Below, in pieces: positions 34,314-43,491 of a stretch of DNA of 64,000 nt (positions are counted from its first letter, which is position 1; each line of letters opens with the position of its first letter). The notes beneath the pieces are model-generated. The model searched no databases. It had not been told where the DNA came from and saw only the letters and a program-made list of their open reading frames with translations. The stretch spans positions 1 through 64,000 of the forward strand of contig JAWWPG010000027.1 of assembly GCA_033850885.1 (NCBI GenBank). Reading direction: 5' to 3'. Source of the stretch: JAWWPG01 sp033850885 (GTDB taxonomy: Bacteria; Actinomycetota; Actinomycetes; Propionibacteriales; Nocardioidaceae). The position numbers and the translations under genes are program-made.

Positions 34314-34574
34314 GTCCGGAGCGTAACCGGGAATGCAGACATGCATGCCCGCCGGTCCGAGCCGCCAGCGCTGGATGAAATCCAGGCATGGCGGCCACAA
34401 GACGAGATGCAAGAGCATGGCACGGCTTGATCACTGGGACGGGACCTGACGGAGGCAAAGCGAAGAACCATGCCCCGGAGGGCCACTCGCGATGTTGAAC
34501 AGCGTGAGCAGCGGACCTGAGCCGACGTCTGGGCAGTCGGGCTTGCCAATAAGCGTGTGCCCTAGCGTTGACAC

Positions 34575-35417
34575 ATGAGCGAGAAGCAAGTTTGGTTCAT
34601 CACCGGGGCCGGTCGAGGAATGGGCGTCGACATTGCCCAGGCGGCCCTGGCGGCCGGCCACGCGGTGGTCGCCACGGCACGCAGAGCCGAGAGCGTCACC
34701 GCCGCCTTCGGCGAACAGGAGAACATCCTCGCGGTCTCCCTCGATGTGACCGAACCCTTAGCAGCCCAGGAGGCTATCCAGACCGCCGTGGACCGGTTCG
34801 GCCGGCTCGACGTCGTGGTCAACAACGCCGGGAACTTCAACGCCGGGTTCTTCGAGGAGATCGCCCCCGAGGACTTCCGGGCCCAGATCGAGACCACCCT
34901 GTTCGGACCTGTCAACATCGCGCGAGCTGCTCTGCCGGTCATGCGCGCCCAGCGTTCGGGGCTGCTCGTCACGATCTCCTCGACTGCGGGCATCACAGGC
35001 CAGGAGTTCTGCACGGCCTACGCGGCCTCGAAGTTCGGCGTCGAGGGATGGATGGAATCACTCACGCCGGAGATCGCTCGGTTCGGCATCCGCACGATGC
35101 TCGTCGAGCCAGGCTTCTTTCGCACCCAACTCCTTACCCCGGTGTCCACCCACTACGCGAAGTCCACCATCCCCGACTACACGGAGCGCACGGAGCGGAC
35201 TGTCGCGGGTTGGAAAAGCATGGACGGCAAGCAGGGCGGTGACCCCGCCAGGCTGGCCGACGCTTTGGTCAAGCTCGTTGGGCAAGACGAACCCCCGCTG
35301 CGCTTTCCCGCCGGCGCAGACGCCGTGGCCACATTCGAGCAGAAGGCCAACAGCCTTATCAGCCAGGCGAACGCTCATCGCGAGTTGTCAAGCAGCCTCG
35401 CGCACGACGACCACTAG
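34575..35417 (+). CDS. Short-chain dehydrogenase/reductase (SDR)
   Basis: 280 aa, classical SDR. The nucleotide site is TGAGRGMG near residue 11. NNAG is in VVNNAGNFN, and the catalytic triad is Ser/Tyr/Lys in TISSTAGI and YAASKFGVEG. The C-terminal part resembles the ketoreductase-like SDRs that act on small ketones. The 261 bp upstream hold no gene except promoter sequence shared with the NYN gene. Confidence 0.88.
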   Translation: MSEKQVWFITGAGRGMGVDIAQAALAAGHAVVATARRAESVTAAFGEQENILAVSLDVTEPLAAQEAIQTAVDRFGRLDVVVNNAGNFNAGFFEEIAPEDFRAQIETTLFGPVNIARAALPVMRAQRSGLLVTISSTAGITGQEFCTAYAASKFGVEGWMESLTPEIARFGIRTMLVEPGFFRTQLLTPVSTHYAKSTIPDYTERTERTVAGWKSMDGKQGGDPARLADALVKLVGQDEPPLRFPAGADAVATFEQKANSLISQANAHRELSSSLAHDDH

Positions 35418-35547
35418 AGCTGTGACGAACGTCCGCTCATGGCGCGATTCGAGTGATCATACCGAGATCCGAAGGCCGCCTCGGAGCTTGCCGCGATCCC
35501 TATGGATCGCTTCCTACGCTTCTCGTCGTCTCTCTGTCGAGTATGTG

Positions 35548-35904
35548 TCAGTAGTCCTGGATGGGCCGGATCTCGACGACGGGGTGAGCCTGGGTGAGTA
35601 CCTGTGCGGCGTCCACGAGCGCGTCGTAGTCGTCGCAGGTGACGATGAAGAAGCCGGTCAGTTGTTCGACAGACTCCCTGTAGGGGCCGTCGGTGATCAC
35701 CGCGGTAGCGTTTGGTCCACGCTTGAGCGTTCGTGCCTTGCTGCTGTGGGTGAGCCCGGCGCCACCGGTCATGGCGCCACCCCGCGCCTCGAGGAGCTGG
35801 CGGAACTCCAAGTCGATGGTGAAGGTGGCCTCGTGATCGGTTTCTGTGCCTGCCGCCCACTCTTCCTCGTTGTCGGCGGGGAACATGACGACGTAGTCGG
35901 TCAT
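35548..35904 (-). CDS. YCII-related (DGPF) domain protein
   Basis: 118 aa. The ATG at 35904 follows GAGAGGAA. The alpha-beta ferredoxin-like fold carries ITDGPYRESVEQLTGFFIVTCDDYDALVDAA, the DGPF/YCII signature with its DGPY motif. Such proteins often accompany ECF sigma factors, but none is here. The role is unknown. Confidence 0.85.
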   Translation of the reverse strand: MTDYVVMFPADNEEEWAAGTETDHEATFTIDLEFRQLLEARGGAMTGGAGLTHSSKARTLKRGPNATAVITDGPYRESVEQLTGFFIVTCDDYDALVDAAQVLTQAHPVVEIRPIQDY

Positions 35905-36457
35905 GGCGTTCCTCTCGGTGATTGTCTGCTACCAGGATGACGAGCGGGGCAATCTCGCTTCGACGTTTGAGCGCGAAAACCGTACCACCGCTTCCGGCGG
36001 CGGCTCAGAGACGCACTCATCTGCCGCGAGTCGAGCGATCATGCCGGAGAGCGGACTTGCACGAGTTGGCGGGACGCTTAGTGGGGGCTCGTGGGTCTGT
36101 CCGAGGAACTCGTGAGATTGGGGGGTGTCATGGCCCCCTGACGTTCATGCCCGTCTGACCGAGGGCATGGCGCCATGGAAGGCGAAGGCCCTGCGAAACG
36201 ACTGGCCAGGTTAGGCAGCCGGTAGCGGCCGAACGTACGCCCGCTCATGCCGCAGGTCGAGCGCCCATGCCGATGACAGTGCGTGGTTGCGGAGGTTCGT
36301 AAGATTGTTTGGCGGGACGTCGAACTTGAAGTGAGGCGTTCGTTGAGCAGTTGAATGGCGCCCACAGAAGAGCGCCAAGACAAGGAGCCCAGCCTCGGAT
36401 GCCTCCAGGATGGGCCTAAGACTCGTTCCAATCGTCGCACTCCACTCAGGAGGAATC
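35905..36457. other. Intergenic region with no supported gene (553 bp)
   Basis: Frames on both strands are short or compositionally biased and lack ribosome sites. The 3' end holds the ribosome site of the S51 peptidase gene. I see no RNA gene or repeat. Confidence 0.4.
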
Positions 36458-37120
36458 GTGAAGCTCCTGCTCACGTCCGGGGGCGTCACGAACGCCAGCA
36501 TCCGCCGTGCGCTGGTCGACCTGTTGGGCAAGCCGACGGCCGACGCGACCGCACTCTGCATCCCCACGGCACAGTGGGGCCACCCGATGTGCGGACCGGT
36601 CTCGGCGCGGGGATTCGTGAGCGGCGCGCCCCCGTGGGGTGGCTTGACCTCGATGGAGTGGAAGTCGTTGGGGCTCCTCGAGCTATCGGCGCTGCCGACG
36701 ATCGACACGGATCGCTGGGTCTCATGGGTCCACGAGGCCGACGTGCTGCTGGTCGACGGCGGCGATGCGACGTACCTGTGCCACTGGATGCGGAAATCTG
36801 GACTGGCGGATCTTCTGCCCGCGATGACCGACACGGTCTGGGTGGGGGTCAGTGCCGGCAGCATGGTGATGACGCCCCGGATCGGCGCTGACTTCGTCAA
36901 GTGGCCGTCCGCGCCGGACGACCGCACCCTCGGCGTCGTCGACTTCTCGATCTTCCCGCACCTCGACGCTTTCCCGGGCAACACCATGGACGAGGCAGAC
37001 CGCTGGGCCAGCGAGATCGGCGGTCCGGCGTATGTCATCGACGACCAGTCGGCGATCAAGGTGAACTACGGAACCGTCGAAGTCGTCTCTGAGGGGTATT
37101 GGAAACTGGTGCTGCCTTAG
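36458..37120 (+). CDS. Peptidase S51 (dipeptidase E-like) family protein
   Basis: 220 aa. The GTG at 36458 follows a strong CAGGAGGAA site. It begins VKLLLTSGGVTNASIRRAL and has the nucleophile elbow GVSAGSM and an HEADVLLVDGGDATYL region. It matches the alpha-aspartyl dipeptidase/cyanophycinase-like fold, whose catalytic Ser lies in GxSAG. It is likely a cytoplasmic Ser peptidase for small peptides. It stands alone. Confidence 0.82.
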   Translation: MKLLLTSGGVTNASIRRALVDLLGKPTADATALCIPTAQWGHPMCGPVSARGFVSGAPPWGGLTSMEWKSLGLLELSALPTIDTDRWVSWVHEADVLLVDGGDATYLCHWMRKSGLADLLPAMTDTVWVGVSAGSMVMTPRIGADFVKWPSAPDDRTLGVVDFSIFPHLDAFPGNTMDEADRWASEIGGPAYVIDDQSAIKVNYGTVEVVSEGYWKLVLP

Positions 37121-37602
37121 CCGTGGTGGTGGTCACCACATCCTCAGATGCTCGCCCCTGGACGACTGCAGCGAACGCACTCTCATGCCGCTGTCCGGCT
37201 CACTAATACTCCCGAGCTACGGACGTCGGACCCCGCTGCTCGGCCTAGGGTCGTCGTATGGCGGGTAATGGGATGTCCTGCGAAGGCGAACCTGTGGACC
37301 GGGTCCGTGGCTCAGGTTCCCGGTTGCCGAGGTTCGGCGGCCTGTCGTCTTGTTGTCGCAGGTCGTCGGGCGCCTCGAACGACCTTTGGCGGGCCGGGTA
37401 CTCCTGGACAGCAGCGGTCGACCCATCCCGTGGTCCACCCGCGTAAGGGGCCAGCCTAAGCCTCAGATAGCTTGATACCGCTTCGAGACGCCCGGCTATG
37501 TTCCATTGATGCCCGCATCCGCATCTGCCGCAGGCTGGGCGAGGCATTGGCGCGAGGACGCTGGGGGTGGGCTCTGTCAGCGTGGAATGGAAGGATCCGG
37601 GG
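37121..37602. other. Intergenic region with no supported gene (482 bp)
   Basis: Only short Arg/Ser-rich frames are present. The final 40 bp contain GGAAGGA, the ribosome site of the next gene. No RNA gene or mobile element end is visible. Confidence 0.4.
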
Positions 37603-38256
37603 ATGCCTTCAGCTCCGCCCGATGTCCCGCTCCCGCCGACGCCCGGACCGCTGCCGCCCGACCAGTTCGAGCGCTGGTACGGCGGCTGGGATCCACTCAC
37701 CCCCACGACCGTGGCTGCTTTCATGGAGGGGTTCAACCGCCCGTGGTGGATCATCGGCGGGTGGAGCATCGAGGCCTTCACCGGTGTCCACCGCGACCAT
37801 GAGGACATGGACATCTCGATCCTGTCGAGTGATGCCGAGGCGTTCCGACTGTTCCTGGGCGACCGATGGACACCGTGGAACGTCGACGAGGGCTGGCTGC
37901 GTCCCTTCGACCACCGGTTCACCGAAGTCCGACCTGACAGCCAGGTGTGGGTGCGCCGCAACGCTCAGTCACCCTGGGTCCTCGACGTTCCGTTCACCCC
38001 GGTCACGGATGGCCGCTGGACCAACAAGCGCCAACGAGCGCACACCGAGGACCTTCACGACGTCACCTGGGTCGCACCGAACGGACTGCGCTACGCCAAA
38101 CCGGAGGTCACTTTGATGTTCAAGGCGGCCCAGGCCCGGGCGAAGGACCGCCTCGACGCCGACGTCACCCTCCCCAAGCTCGACACACCGGCCCGAGAGT
38201 GGCTCTCGACGACCGTCGCTCGGATGGACCCCCACCACCCGTGGGCACTCGGCTGA
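37603..38256 (+). CDS. Nucleotidyltransferase-like protein (aminoglycoside adenylyltransferase fold)
   Basis: 217 aa from ATG 37603, preceded by GGAAGGA; an in-frame start 12 codons earlier is less likely. The core motif WWIIGGWSIEAFTGVHRDHEDMDISIL matches the GG(W/S)...DxDhxh signature of ANT-type nucleotidyltransferases. WxxP and LRYAKPEVTLMFKA features recall the AadA/LinB-like minimal family. It could modify a drug or small molecule, but no resistance role can be inferred from sequence alone. Confidence 0.72.
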   Translation: MPSAPPDVPLPPTPGPLPPDQFERWYGGWDPLTPTTVAAFMEGFNRPWWIIGGWSIEAFTGVHRDHEDMDISILSSDAEAFRLFLGDRWTPWNVDEGWLRPFDHRFTEVRPDSQVWVRRNAQSPWVLDVPFTPVTDGRWTNKRQRAHTEDLHDVTWVAPNGLRYAKPEVTLMFKAAQARAKDRLDADVTLPKLDTPAREWLSTTVARMDPHHPWALG

Positions 38257-38386
38257 CAACCAACCAACCGCTCTCACTGGCCGCTAAGTTCGCGACCGAG
38301 TCTGCCGATCAGCGGACGCCGGCTCAAACTGACCACATGGCGTGGTGTTGCTCCGTGGCCGCGGCTTCACCCAACCACCGGGCGTG

Positions 38387-38917
38387 TCAGAGCCGTCTCG
38401 TGGTGACCAGGTTGGTCCCATGGATCACGTCTTTCTGGCGTTCTGCCTCAGAGAATCCGACCTTCTCCAGCACCCGTTGAGAAGCGGTGTTCCATTCCCA
38501 GACCGTGGCCCACACACGTTCGTACCCGCACGATCTCGCCCAATCCAGTACCGCCCATGCAGCCTCGGTTGCGTATCCCCGACCCCAGAACCGACGGAGC
38601 AGCTCGTAGGCCAGCTCCGGTTCCTCGGGTCCTCGCCCGCTGTCGACCAGTCCGCAGTAGCCGATGACGTCCTTGGTGGCCTTCCGCTCGACCGCCGGCA
38701 ACCCGATTGACGATGGCTTGGCGGTACGGACCCAGTCCGCGATGTCTGCGACCGTGGGGTGCCCGTCCGCGTCGATTCGGCGGTGAGGCGGCACGCGCGG
38801 ATCGCGTTCGGACCACAGCTCGCGCTGGATGGCAGCCTCGGATACTCGCCAAGGCCTGAGCAGCAGGCGTTCCGTCTCGAGCACAATCTCGTGTCCCGGA
38901 ACCCCTGCACCCGCCAT
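38387..38917 (-). CDS. GNAT-family N-acetyltransferase (RimJ/RimL-like)
   Basis: 176 aa. It begins IVLETERLLLRPWR, the standard RimJ/RimL opening. VIGYCGLVDS is the core strand, ELAYELLRRFWGRGYATEA the acetyl-CoA loop (RGYATEA), and WNTASQRVLEKVGFSEAER the C-terminal helix. It would acetylate an amine of unknown identity. It is convergent with the nucleotidyltransferase gene, 130 bp apart. Confidence 0.87.
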   Translation of the reverse strand: MAGAGVPGHEIVLETERLLLRPWRVSEAAIQRELWSERDPRVPPHRRIDADGHPTVADIADWVRTAKPSSIGLPAVERKATKDVIGYCGLVDSGRGPEEPELAYELLRRFWGRGYATEAAWAVLDWARSCGYERVWATVWEWNTASQRVLEKVGFSEAERQKDVIHGTNLVTTRRL

Positions 38918-39409
38918 GACGCAAACCTCTCACGTGAGCCAGCGACCGCTCATGCCCGATGCGCGGGTGTCAGTCCTGGCTCGCCGTGAGCCCTTACAGG
39001 CACATTTCCAGGAGCGGCACAGGTCCCCAGACTCAACTCCCAATCCGCCGGCGGTGGGGTCCGACAACAACTCGGCTCAGAGGCTCCGAGCAGCATTCGC
39101 GAAGGAGAGCCACCTCTCGGTGGCGCTCAGAACCCTTCTCCTTCTCAAGGTGAAGTCCAATGAGTACTGCGGCGCGGGCCATGAAGTCGCCGTCGGCGGT
39201 CAAGTACCCGACCTCAGAGACAAGCAGCCGAAAGCCGCGTTGCTAACCCTTCCAAACCTCAGCGGGAAACGGCTGTCGGCTTCCGTAAAGACGGACCACG
39301 TGATCCTCGACCCGCTGCCCGAATGCTCCAGAATCACCAGGTCCGTGCATCTCTCGAGCGACACAATTTCCCTTGCGGCACGCTTGCGGCTCGTGACAGC
39401 ATCCCCCGC
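38918..39409. other. Intergenic region with no supported gene (492 bp)
   Basis: One open frame on the plus strand has no ribosome site and ordinary chance composition. No RNA gene is visible. It contains the promoter space of the divergent acetyltransferase genes. Confidence 0.35.
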
Positions 39410-40000
39410 GTGACTTTCGAGGTGCGTCCCGAGCGATCGGCCGACCGCGAGTCCGTACGACGCGTGCTCGCGTCGGCGTTCGGGCAGGATGATCCGGCCC
39501 ATGGGGATGACGTGGCTCACATCTGGGAGTCGCTGGGAGATCACCGGCGCACCGGTCTCGTCGCCAAGGAGCATGGAGACGTTGCCGGACACGTCGGCCT
39601 CAGCCTGGCGTGGGTGGACGCCCGCCGGAAGCTGGTGGAGGTATGGATGCTCAGCCCGCTGGGAGTTCTGCCGGAGCGCCAGCACGCCGGCCTTGGCACG
39701 GCGCTCGTGGCAGCAGCTGTCGAGACGGCGCGGGGCAGCGGCATACCGGCGCTGTTCCTCGAGGGCAGCCCCTTCTTCTACGGTGCCCGCGGTTTCGAGC
39801 GTGCCGACCGGCGCGGCTTCCTGCCCGCGGCGCTGGAGCGGACACCACGTGCGGTCTTCCAGGTCGTGGTGTTCGAGACGCACGAACCGTGGATGACGGG
39901 ACAGCTGATCTACCCAGACATCTGGTGGGAGCACGGTGCCGTCGGGTTGCGCGACCCACGCCTATCCGAGCTGGAGGAGCGGTTCGCCGACCTCGACTGA
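39410..40000 (+). CDS. GNAT-family N-acetyltransferase
   Basis: 196 aa from the GTG at 39410. FEVRPERSADRESVRRVL is the opening. VLPERQHAGLGTALVAAAVETARGSGIPALFLEGSP covers the acetyl-CoA loop and alpha 3. FYGARGFERADRRGF is the C-terminal motif. The family is that of predicted N-acetyltransferases YhbS-like. It ends just before an integrase remnant and the tRNA gene. Confidence 0.82.
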   Translation: MTFEVRPERSADRESVRRVLASAFGQDDPAHGDDVAHIWESLGDHRRTGLVAKEHGDVAGHVGLSLAWVDARRKLVEVWMLSPLGVLPERQHAGLGTALVAAAVETARGSGIPALFLEGSPFFYGARGFERADRRGFLPAALERTPRAVFQVVVFETHEPWMTGQLIYPDIWWEHGAVGLRDPRLSELEERFADLD

Positions 40001-40001
40001 C

Positions 40002-40316
40002 TCGAACCTCCGCAACGCCAACTTCCGTCGCGACTGCTTCGACCGCACCGCCAAGAACGCAGGCTGACCGGTCTCGTGCCACACTCCCTGCGGCACACCG
40101 CGGCTTCCCTCGGGATCGCTTCCGGGCGAACATCAAGGTCGTGCAGTCCATGCTCGGGCACGCCTCGGCCACTAGACATGAGACCCGTACGGCCACCTAT
40201 ACGATGACGACCTGGATCGGGTGGCCCAGCGGATGCACGAGGTCCGCGAGGAGTTCCTGCGGACTTCTTGCGGACTACCTGCGGACCGAGCCGCTGAGAT
40301 CCGCAGCATAGGGTGA
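40002..40316 (+). pseudogene. Tyrosine recombinase remnant upstream of tRNA-Arg
   Basis: Pieces of an integrase C-terminus are readable only by changing frame at least three times: SNLRNANFRRDCFDRTAKNAG, then LTGLVPHSLRHTAASLGIASG with the HxLRH motif, then ANIKVVQSMLGHASAT with the GH box, and finally DDLDRVAQRMHEVREEFL to a TGA. The HxxR and GH catalytic boxes are there, but the active Tyr region is scrambled. It marks an earlier element at the same tRNA gene. Confidence 0.75.
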
Positions 40317-40351
40317 AGCAATGGGGCTCTGACCAGGCGCTTTACCATCCC

Positions 40352-40427
40352 GCCCTCGTAGCTCAGGGGATAGAGCAACGGTTTCCTAAACCGTGTGTCG
40401 CCAGTTCGATTCTGGCCGAGGGCACCA
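40352..40427 (+). tRNA. tRNA-Arg (anticodon CCT)
   Basis: A full cloverleaf: acceptor GCCCTCG/CGAGGGC, D stem GCTC/GAGC, anticodon stem ACGGT/ACCGT with loop TTCCTAA (anticodon CCT), T stem GCCAG/CTGGC with TTCGATT, then A and encoded CCA. It is the insertion site of the element that follows; the element's left repeat covers the tRNA from the anticodon loop to the 3' end. Confidence 0.95.
40383..40425 (+). repeat. attL: 43-bp direct repeat overlapping tRNA-Arg
   Basis: It is identical at every position to 51807-51849. It begins TTCCTAAACCGTGTGTCG, inside the anticodon loop, and ends at the first C of the CCA. Because it covers the tRNA 3' half, insertion leaves a complete tRNA on the left. 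Confidence 0.93.
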
Positions 40428-40472
40428 CCTGACCTGCGGAGACGCTTGGTCAGGCTCGCCGCCCAGCCGTCG

Positions 40473-40492
40473 CGTACTACGGCGGTACTACG
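40473..40492 (+). repeat. Paired-octamer repeat near the left end
   Basis: CGTACTACGGCGGTACTACG holds two copies of GTACTACG 11 bp apart. The identical 20-mer recurs at 51644-51663 near the right end. The design (short direct repeats about one helical turn apart, near the core site) resembles arm-type integrase or excisionase sites. Confidence 0.6.
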
Positions 40493-40636
40493 GGGCTCGC
40501 ATGCCGCGACGTCGGCCCGCCCCGGTCCGCGCTGGACCCAATCTAGACATCCTTTTCGCGTCGGCGGTTCGGATGTAATGTCCGCGTTCAGACCCTCATG
40601 ATTGGGTCAGAATCTCTCAGACAGGAGTGTGCCCAG

Positions 40637-41551
40637 ATGGCTCCGCCCGTGAAGAGGCTCGTGTTCGGCCGCATCAATAGGCGCTCGCAGGAGACGTTGC
40701 AGTCGCGGCCCTTTAGGGAAGACATGAGCGCACTGGCTGATAGCCACCTCACCAGGCACGTTCAGAGATTGACCTCGACGCGCCGAGCACGCACCTGGCA
40801 GGCCGCCGATATGGCGCTCACGCCCGACGGCGACTTCATGACCGGAGTACTTGGGTACTCGGAAGAAGAGAATCGCACAGACTTTGACCCAGCCTCGTGG
40901 TCGTGGATCAAGGGCGAGTCTCGCGAAAGCGACACCGCGAGCGACGCGACCATGGCGCCCTTCGCGGTCGATCTCCGTGACGACCACAGGTGGGTTGCGT
41001 TCGCGGTGACTGCTCGGCTGCAACCCACAACCTTCACAAAAGGATTCGAACAAGTCTTGAACGAGGCAGCCACCGTCCTCAAACTGGTCCCAACCACGTG
41101 GGAGGTCGATCTCGTGACCTCTCCCTTCCGCATCCGTGACTGGCTGGCTGATCATCCACGCGTTTACAAGATGGTGCGGACGGTCAAGTTCAGCAATCCC
41201 GGCCTTGACCTCGACCGCGACCGTCAAGAGATGCGCGCGATGTCCGCTCGGCGCAAGACAGAAGAGTATGCCGCTGCTCCTCGCCGATCCCTAAACGTCA
41301 ATTCTGATGCGTTCAATGAGAAGCTCGAGGGTACAGACACGGGCAATTTGGACATCCGTATGTCCGCTCGTGGTGCCCAGGGAGCCAGTGAGTCGAGGTT
41401 CAGCACCCGCCTAAACATGGATGACGCCTCGGTCCCAGACTTCGGGACAGACCTCGTGGCCGGCATGGAGACGGTGCTCGCAGCCTTGAAGGAGTACGTG
41501 GCGAACCGCACTAGTCAGGGCCCGGCCCAGGCATCCATCAGCGATGAGTAA
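40637..41551 (+). CDS. Uncharacterised soluble protein, left cargo module
   Basis: 304 aa from ATG 40637, preceded by ACAGGAG. It has no signal peptide or membrane helix. It begins MAPPVKRLVFGRINRRSQET. An N-terminal alpha-beta region has FAVDLRDDHRWVAFAVTAR and TKGFEQVLNEA, a central part has DLVTSPFRIRDWLADHPRVYKMVRTVKFSNPGLDLDRD, and the C-terminus is charged. I do not recognise the family. It is transcribed away from attL, 63 bp before a membrane protein, and has more A+T and rarer codons than the host genes. A sensor-plus-membrane-effector defence pair is possible but unproven. Confidence 0.7.
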   Translation: MAPPVKRLVFGRINRRSQETLQSRPFREDMSALADSHLTRHVQRLTSTRRARTWQAADMALTPDGDFMTGVLGYSEEENRTDFDPASWSWIKGESRESDTASDATMAPFAVDLRDDHRWVAFAVTARLQPTTFTKGFEQVLNEAATVLKLVPTTWEVDLVTSPFRIRDWLADHPRVYKMVRTVKFSNPGLDLDRDRQEMRAMSARRKTEEYAAAPRRSLNVNSDAFNEKLEGTDTGNLDIRMSARGAQGASESRFSTRLNMDDASVPDFGTDLVAGMETVLAALKEYVANRTSQGPAQASISDE

Positions 41552-41614
41552 CCTCTAAACCGTCGGCAGCGGGTCGTATCGTTCCCTTCAAGGTCAGCGC
41601 GAGGAGGCGGAGGC

Positions 41615-42187
41615 ATGTCGAAGGGCATCATGCGGCATCTCTGGGGCGCCCTTCGCGATCTCACGATGGGCGAACTTCTCCAGATTGACTTCTGGCTCGC
41701 GCTGCTGGGAGGCGCCGGTGCCCTTGCACTCGCGCTGAACGAGCCGAGCCAAGCCCTCGCTCCGGTCGGCGTCGCATCTCAAGTGGTTGGCGTGATTATC
41801 GGCGCTGTCATAGCCGGAGTTGCAATCCAAGTCGCCTTCCTAGATCAACCATTCCTGCGCAAGCTTCGAGCGATCAATCGCGATCCAATTCGCTATCTTG
41901 CTCCCTTCTTGTTCACCACGGTCATTGGCGTGTTTGCCCTTTTAGGTCTCATGGTTGTGGCCGCGATGACGCCAGACACGCCCTCATGGGCACTCGTACC
42001 GGCGATCACGGTTACAGCATTCTTCAGTGTTTGGTCCGTTGCCAGTTTGCTCCCTGGACTCGCTACGCTGGTTCAGTTCGTCGGGCTTCGCCAAGATGCT
42101 TTGGACCTCCCGGATGACGTTGACATCACGCCAGCGCGCAAGCGAGACGAAGACTCCGGGGATTTACGCAACGACAAGGGTCGTTGA
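41615..42187 (+). CDS. Four-helix membrane protein, left cargo module
   Basis: 190 aa. The ATG at 41615 follows GAGGAGGCGGAGG, a strong ribosome site. Four membrane helices are visible (about 26-43, 50-75, 94-120 and 126-152), with a basic loop LRKLRAINRDPIRY between helices 2 and 3. The polar C-terminus of about 35 residues ends in charged residues. It is convergent with the integrase (23 bp gap). No family is recognised. In a defence reading it would be the membrane-disrupting effector. Confidence 0.7.
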   Translation: MSKGIMRHLWGALRDLTMGELLQIDFWLALLGGAGALALALNEPSQALAPVGVASQVVGVIIGAVIAGVAIQVAFLDQPFLRKLRAINRDPIRYLAPFLFTTVIGVFALLGLMVVAAMTPDTPSWALVPAITVTAFFSVWSVASLLPGLATLVQFVGLRQDALDLPDDVDITPARKRDEDSGDLRNDKGR

Positions 42188-42210
42188 GCTCCCTTGGCAT
42201 CCGTCCAGTG

Positions 42211-43491
42211 CTATCGAGGTGCCCCGTCACGGCGGAAGGGTACGACGTTGGTGTTGGTTGTCGGCGCGGAGAGGGCGTCCAGGGCCGAGCGCTGGCGTTC
42301 TTGAGCGTCTCTTGGAGCGTGGGCATAACGGTCGAGGGTCATGACGGCGCTGCTGTGGCCGACCCGTTCACTGATCTCCTTGATCCCGAGCTTGCCGTCG
42401 GACACGAGCCAAGAGATGTGCGCGTGCCGAAGGTCATAGAAGCGTAGGTTGCTCGGCAGGCCAACAGCCTTAAGCGTCTGCTTCCAATGGCGGTTGTAGA
42501 ACAGGCCGTGGCGCATCGGCTTGGAATAGTCGAGCCGGTCAAGATCGGGTGCGCCGTTGGCGCGGCCAGTCTTCATGCCGACGAAGATCGGGAGCGCCTC
42601 GCCGGGGTGTACCTGGTCGGGGTGTTCGTTGAACCATCGGACAGCCCGACGCTGGTGCTCAATGAGGTAGGTAGCGAGCCGCTGAGTCGTGGCCGCGTCA
42701 AGGGCAATCGTCCGCCGGCTCTTGACCGTCTTTGGGTCGTCCTCGCGGATCAGAAGGCCATTGACGTCCACCAGCACCGACCGCACCTGGACTTCTCTTT
42801 GGTCGACGTCCACGTCAGACAAGCGAAGCGCTGAGACTTCCTCGGGCCGCATACCCGTCCAAGCAGCAAGCCAGGTGTAAGTGTCCCAGGGCTCTGGTAG
42901 CGCGTCGCAGACCAGGGCGACGTCCGCAGGTGACAGCGGGTAGCGGCGTTCCTCGCGGACTCGCGACTGCTTGACCCTAGGTAGTCCCACCCCCATGGCC
43001 GGATTGAACTGAAGGCGACGCGACCGTACGGCGAAGTCCAGCACGGCCCGGAGGACGTAGAAGTTGTTCCGCACGGTTGTCGCAGCAAGCTCGGCGCTGA
43101 GCCTCCCTACCCACCCCGCAACGGCCTCGTGGGTGATCCCGCGCAGCGGGAGCGCTCCAAAGGTCGCATCGAGCCGCTCACCTTCAATCAGTCCCTTATA
43201 CCCAGCGCGGGTCTTGGCCTTCTTCGTGGGCAGGGTCGCGAGCCATTGCAACGCAAAGTCCCGAAAGATCACGTCACCCTGCGCCGGGTCGATCCATTGC
43301 CCTCGCTTGGCACTTGACCGGAAGTCGTCGGCCCAAGCGTCTGCGTCGCCCTTCTTGGGGAAGCCTCCTTTGGTCCGGCGCTTGCCAGTGGACGGGTCGT
43401 TGTAAACCACTTGCCAGCGTTGGTCACGCGGGTGGTTGCCCTTGGTTCGCGGGTCGCGTCGAACCCACGCACCGGGTCCTCGTGCGGTCAT
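42211..43491 (-). CDS. int: Tyrosine-type site-specific integrase
   Basis: 426 aa. The N-terminal arm-binding part (WQVVYNDPSTGKRRTKGGFPKKGDADAW) and SAM-like core-binding domain precede the catalytic domain. Catalytic residues: Arg215 in WTGMRPEE, Lys257 in KTVKSRR, Arg355 in YDLRHAH (the usual first His is Tyr352), His379 in RVGHSS and the nucleophile Tyr389 in LDRYAH. It should recombine attL/attR in the tRNA-Arg gene. Its start overlaps the serine recombinase stop by 4 bp. Confidence 0.93.
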   Translation of the reverse strand: MTARGPGAWVRRDPRTKGNHPRDQRWQVVYNDPSTGKRRTKGGFPKKGDADAWADDFRSSAKRGQWIDPAQGDVIFRDFALQWLATLPTKKAKTRAGYKGLIEGERLDATFGALPLRGITHEAVAGWVGRLSAELAATTVRNNFYVLRAVLDFAVRSRRLQFNPAMGVGLPRVKQSRVREERRYPLSPADVALVCDALPEPWDTYTWLAAWTGMRPEEVSALRLSDVDVDQREVQVRSVLVDVNGLLIREDDPKTVKSRRTIALDAATTQRLATYLIEHQRRAVRWFNEHPDQVHPGEALPIFVGMKTGRANGAPDLDRLDYSKPMRHGLFYNRHWKQTLKAVGLPSNLRFYDLRHAHISWLVSDGKLGIKEISERVGHSSAVMTLDRYAHAPRDAQERQRSALDALSAPTTNTNVVPFRRDGAPR

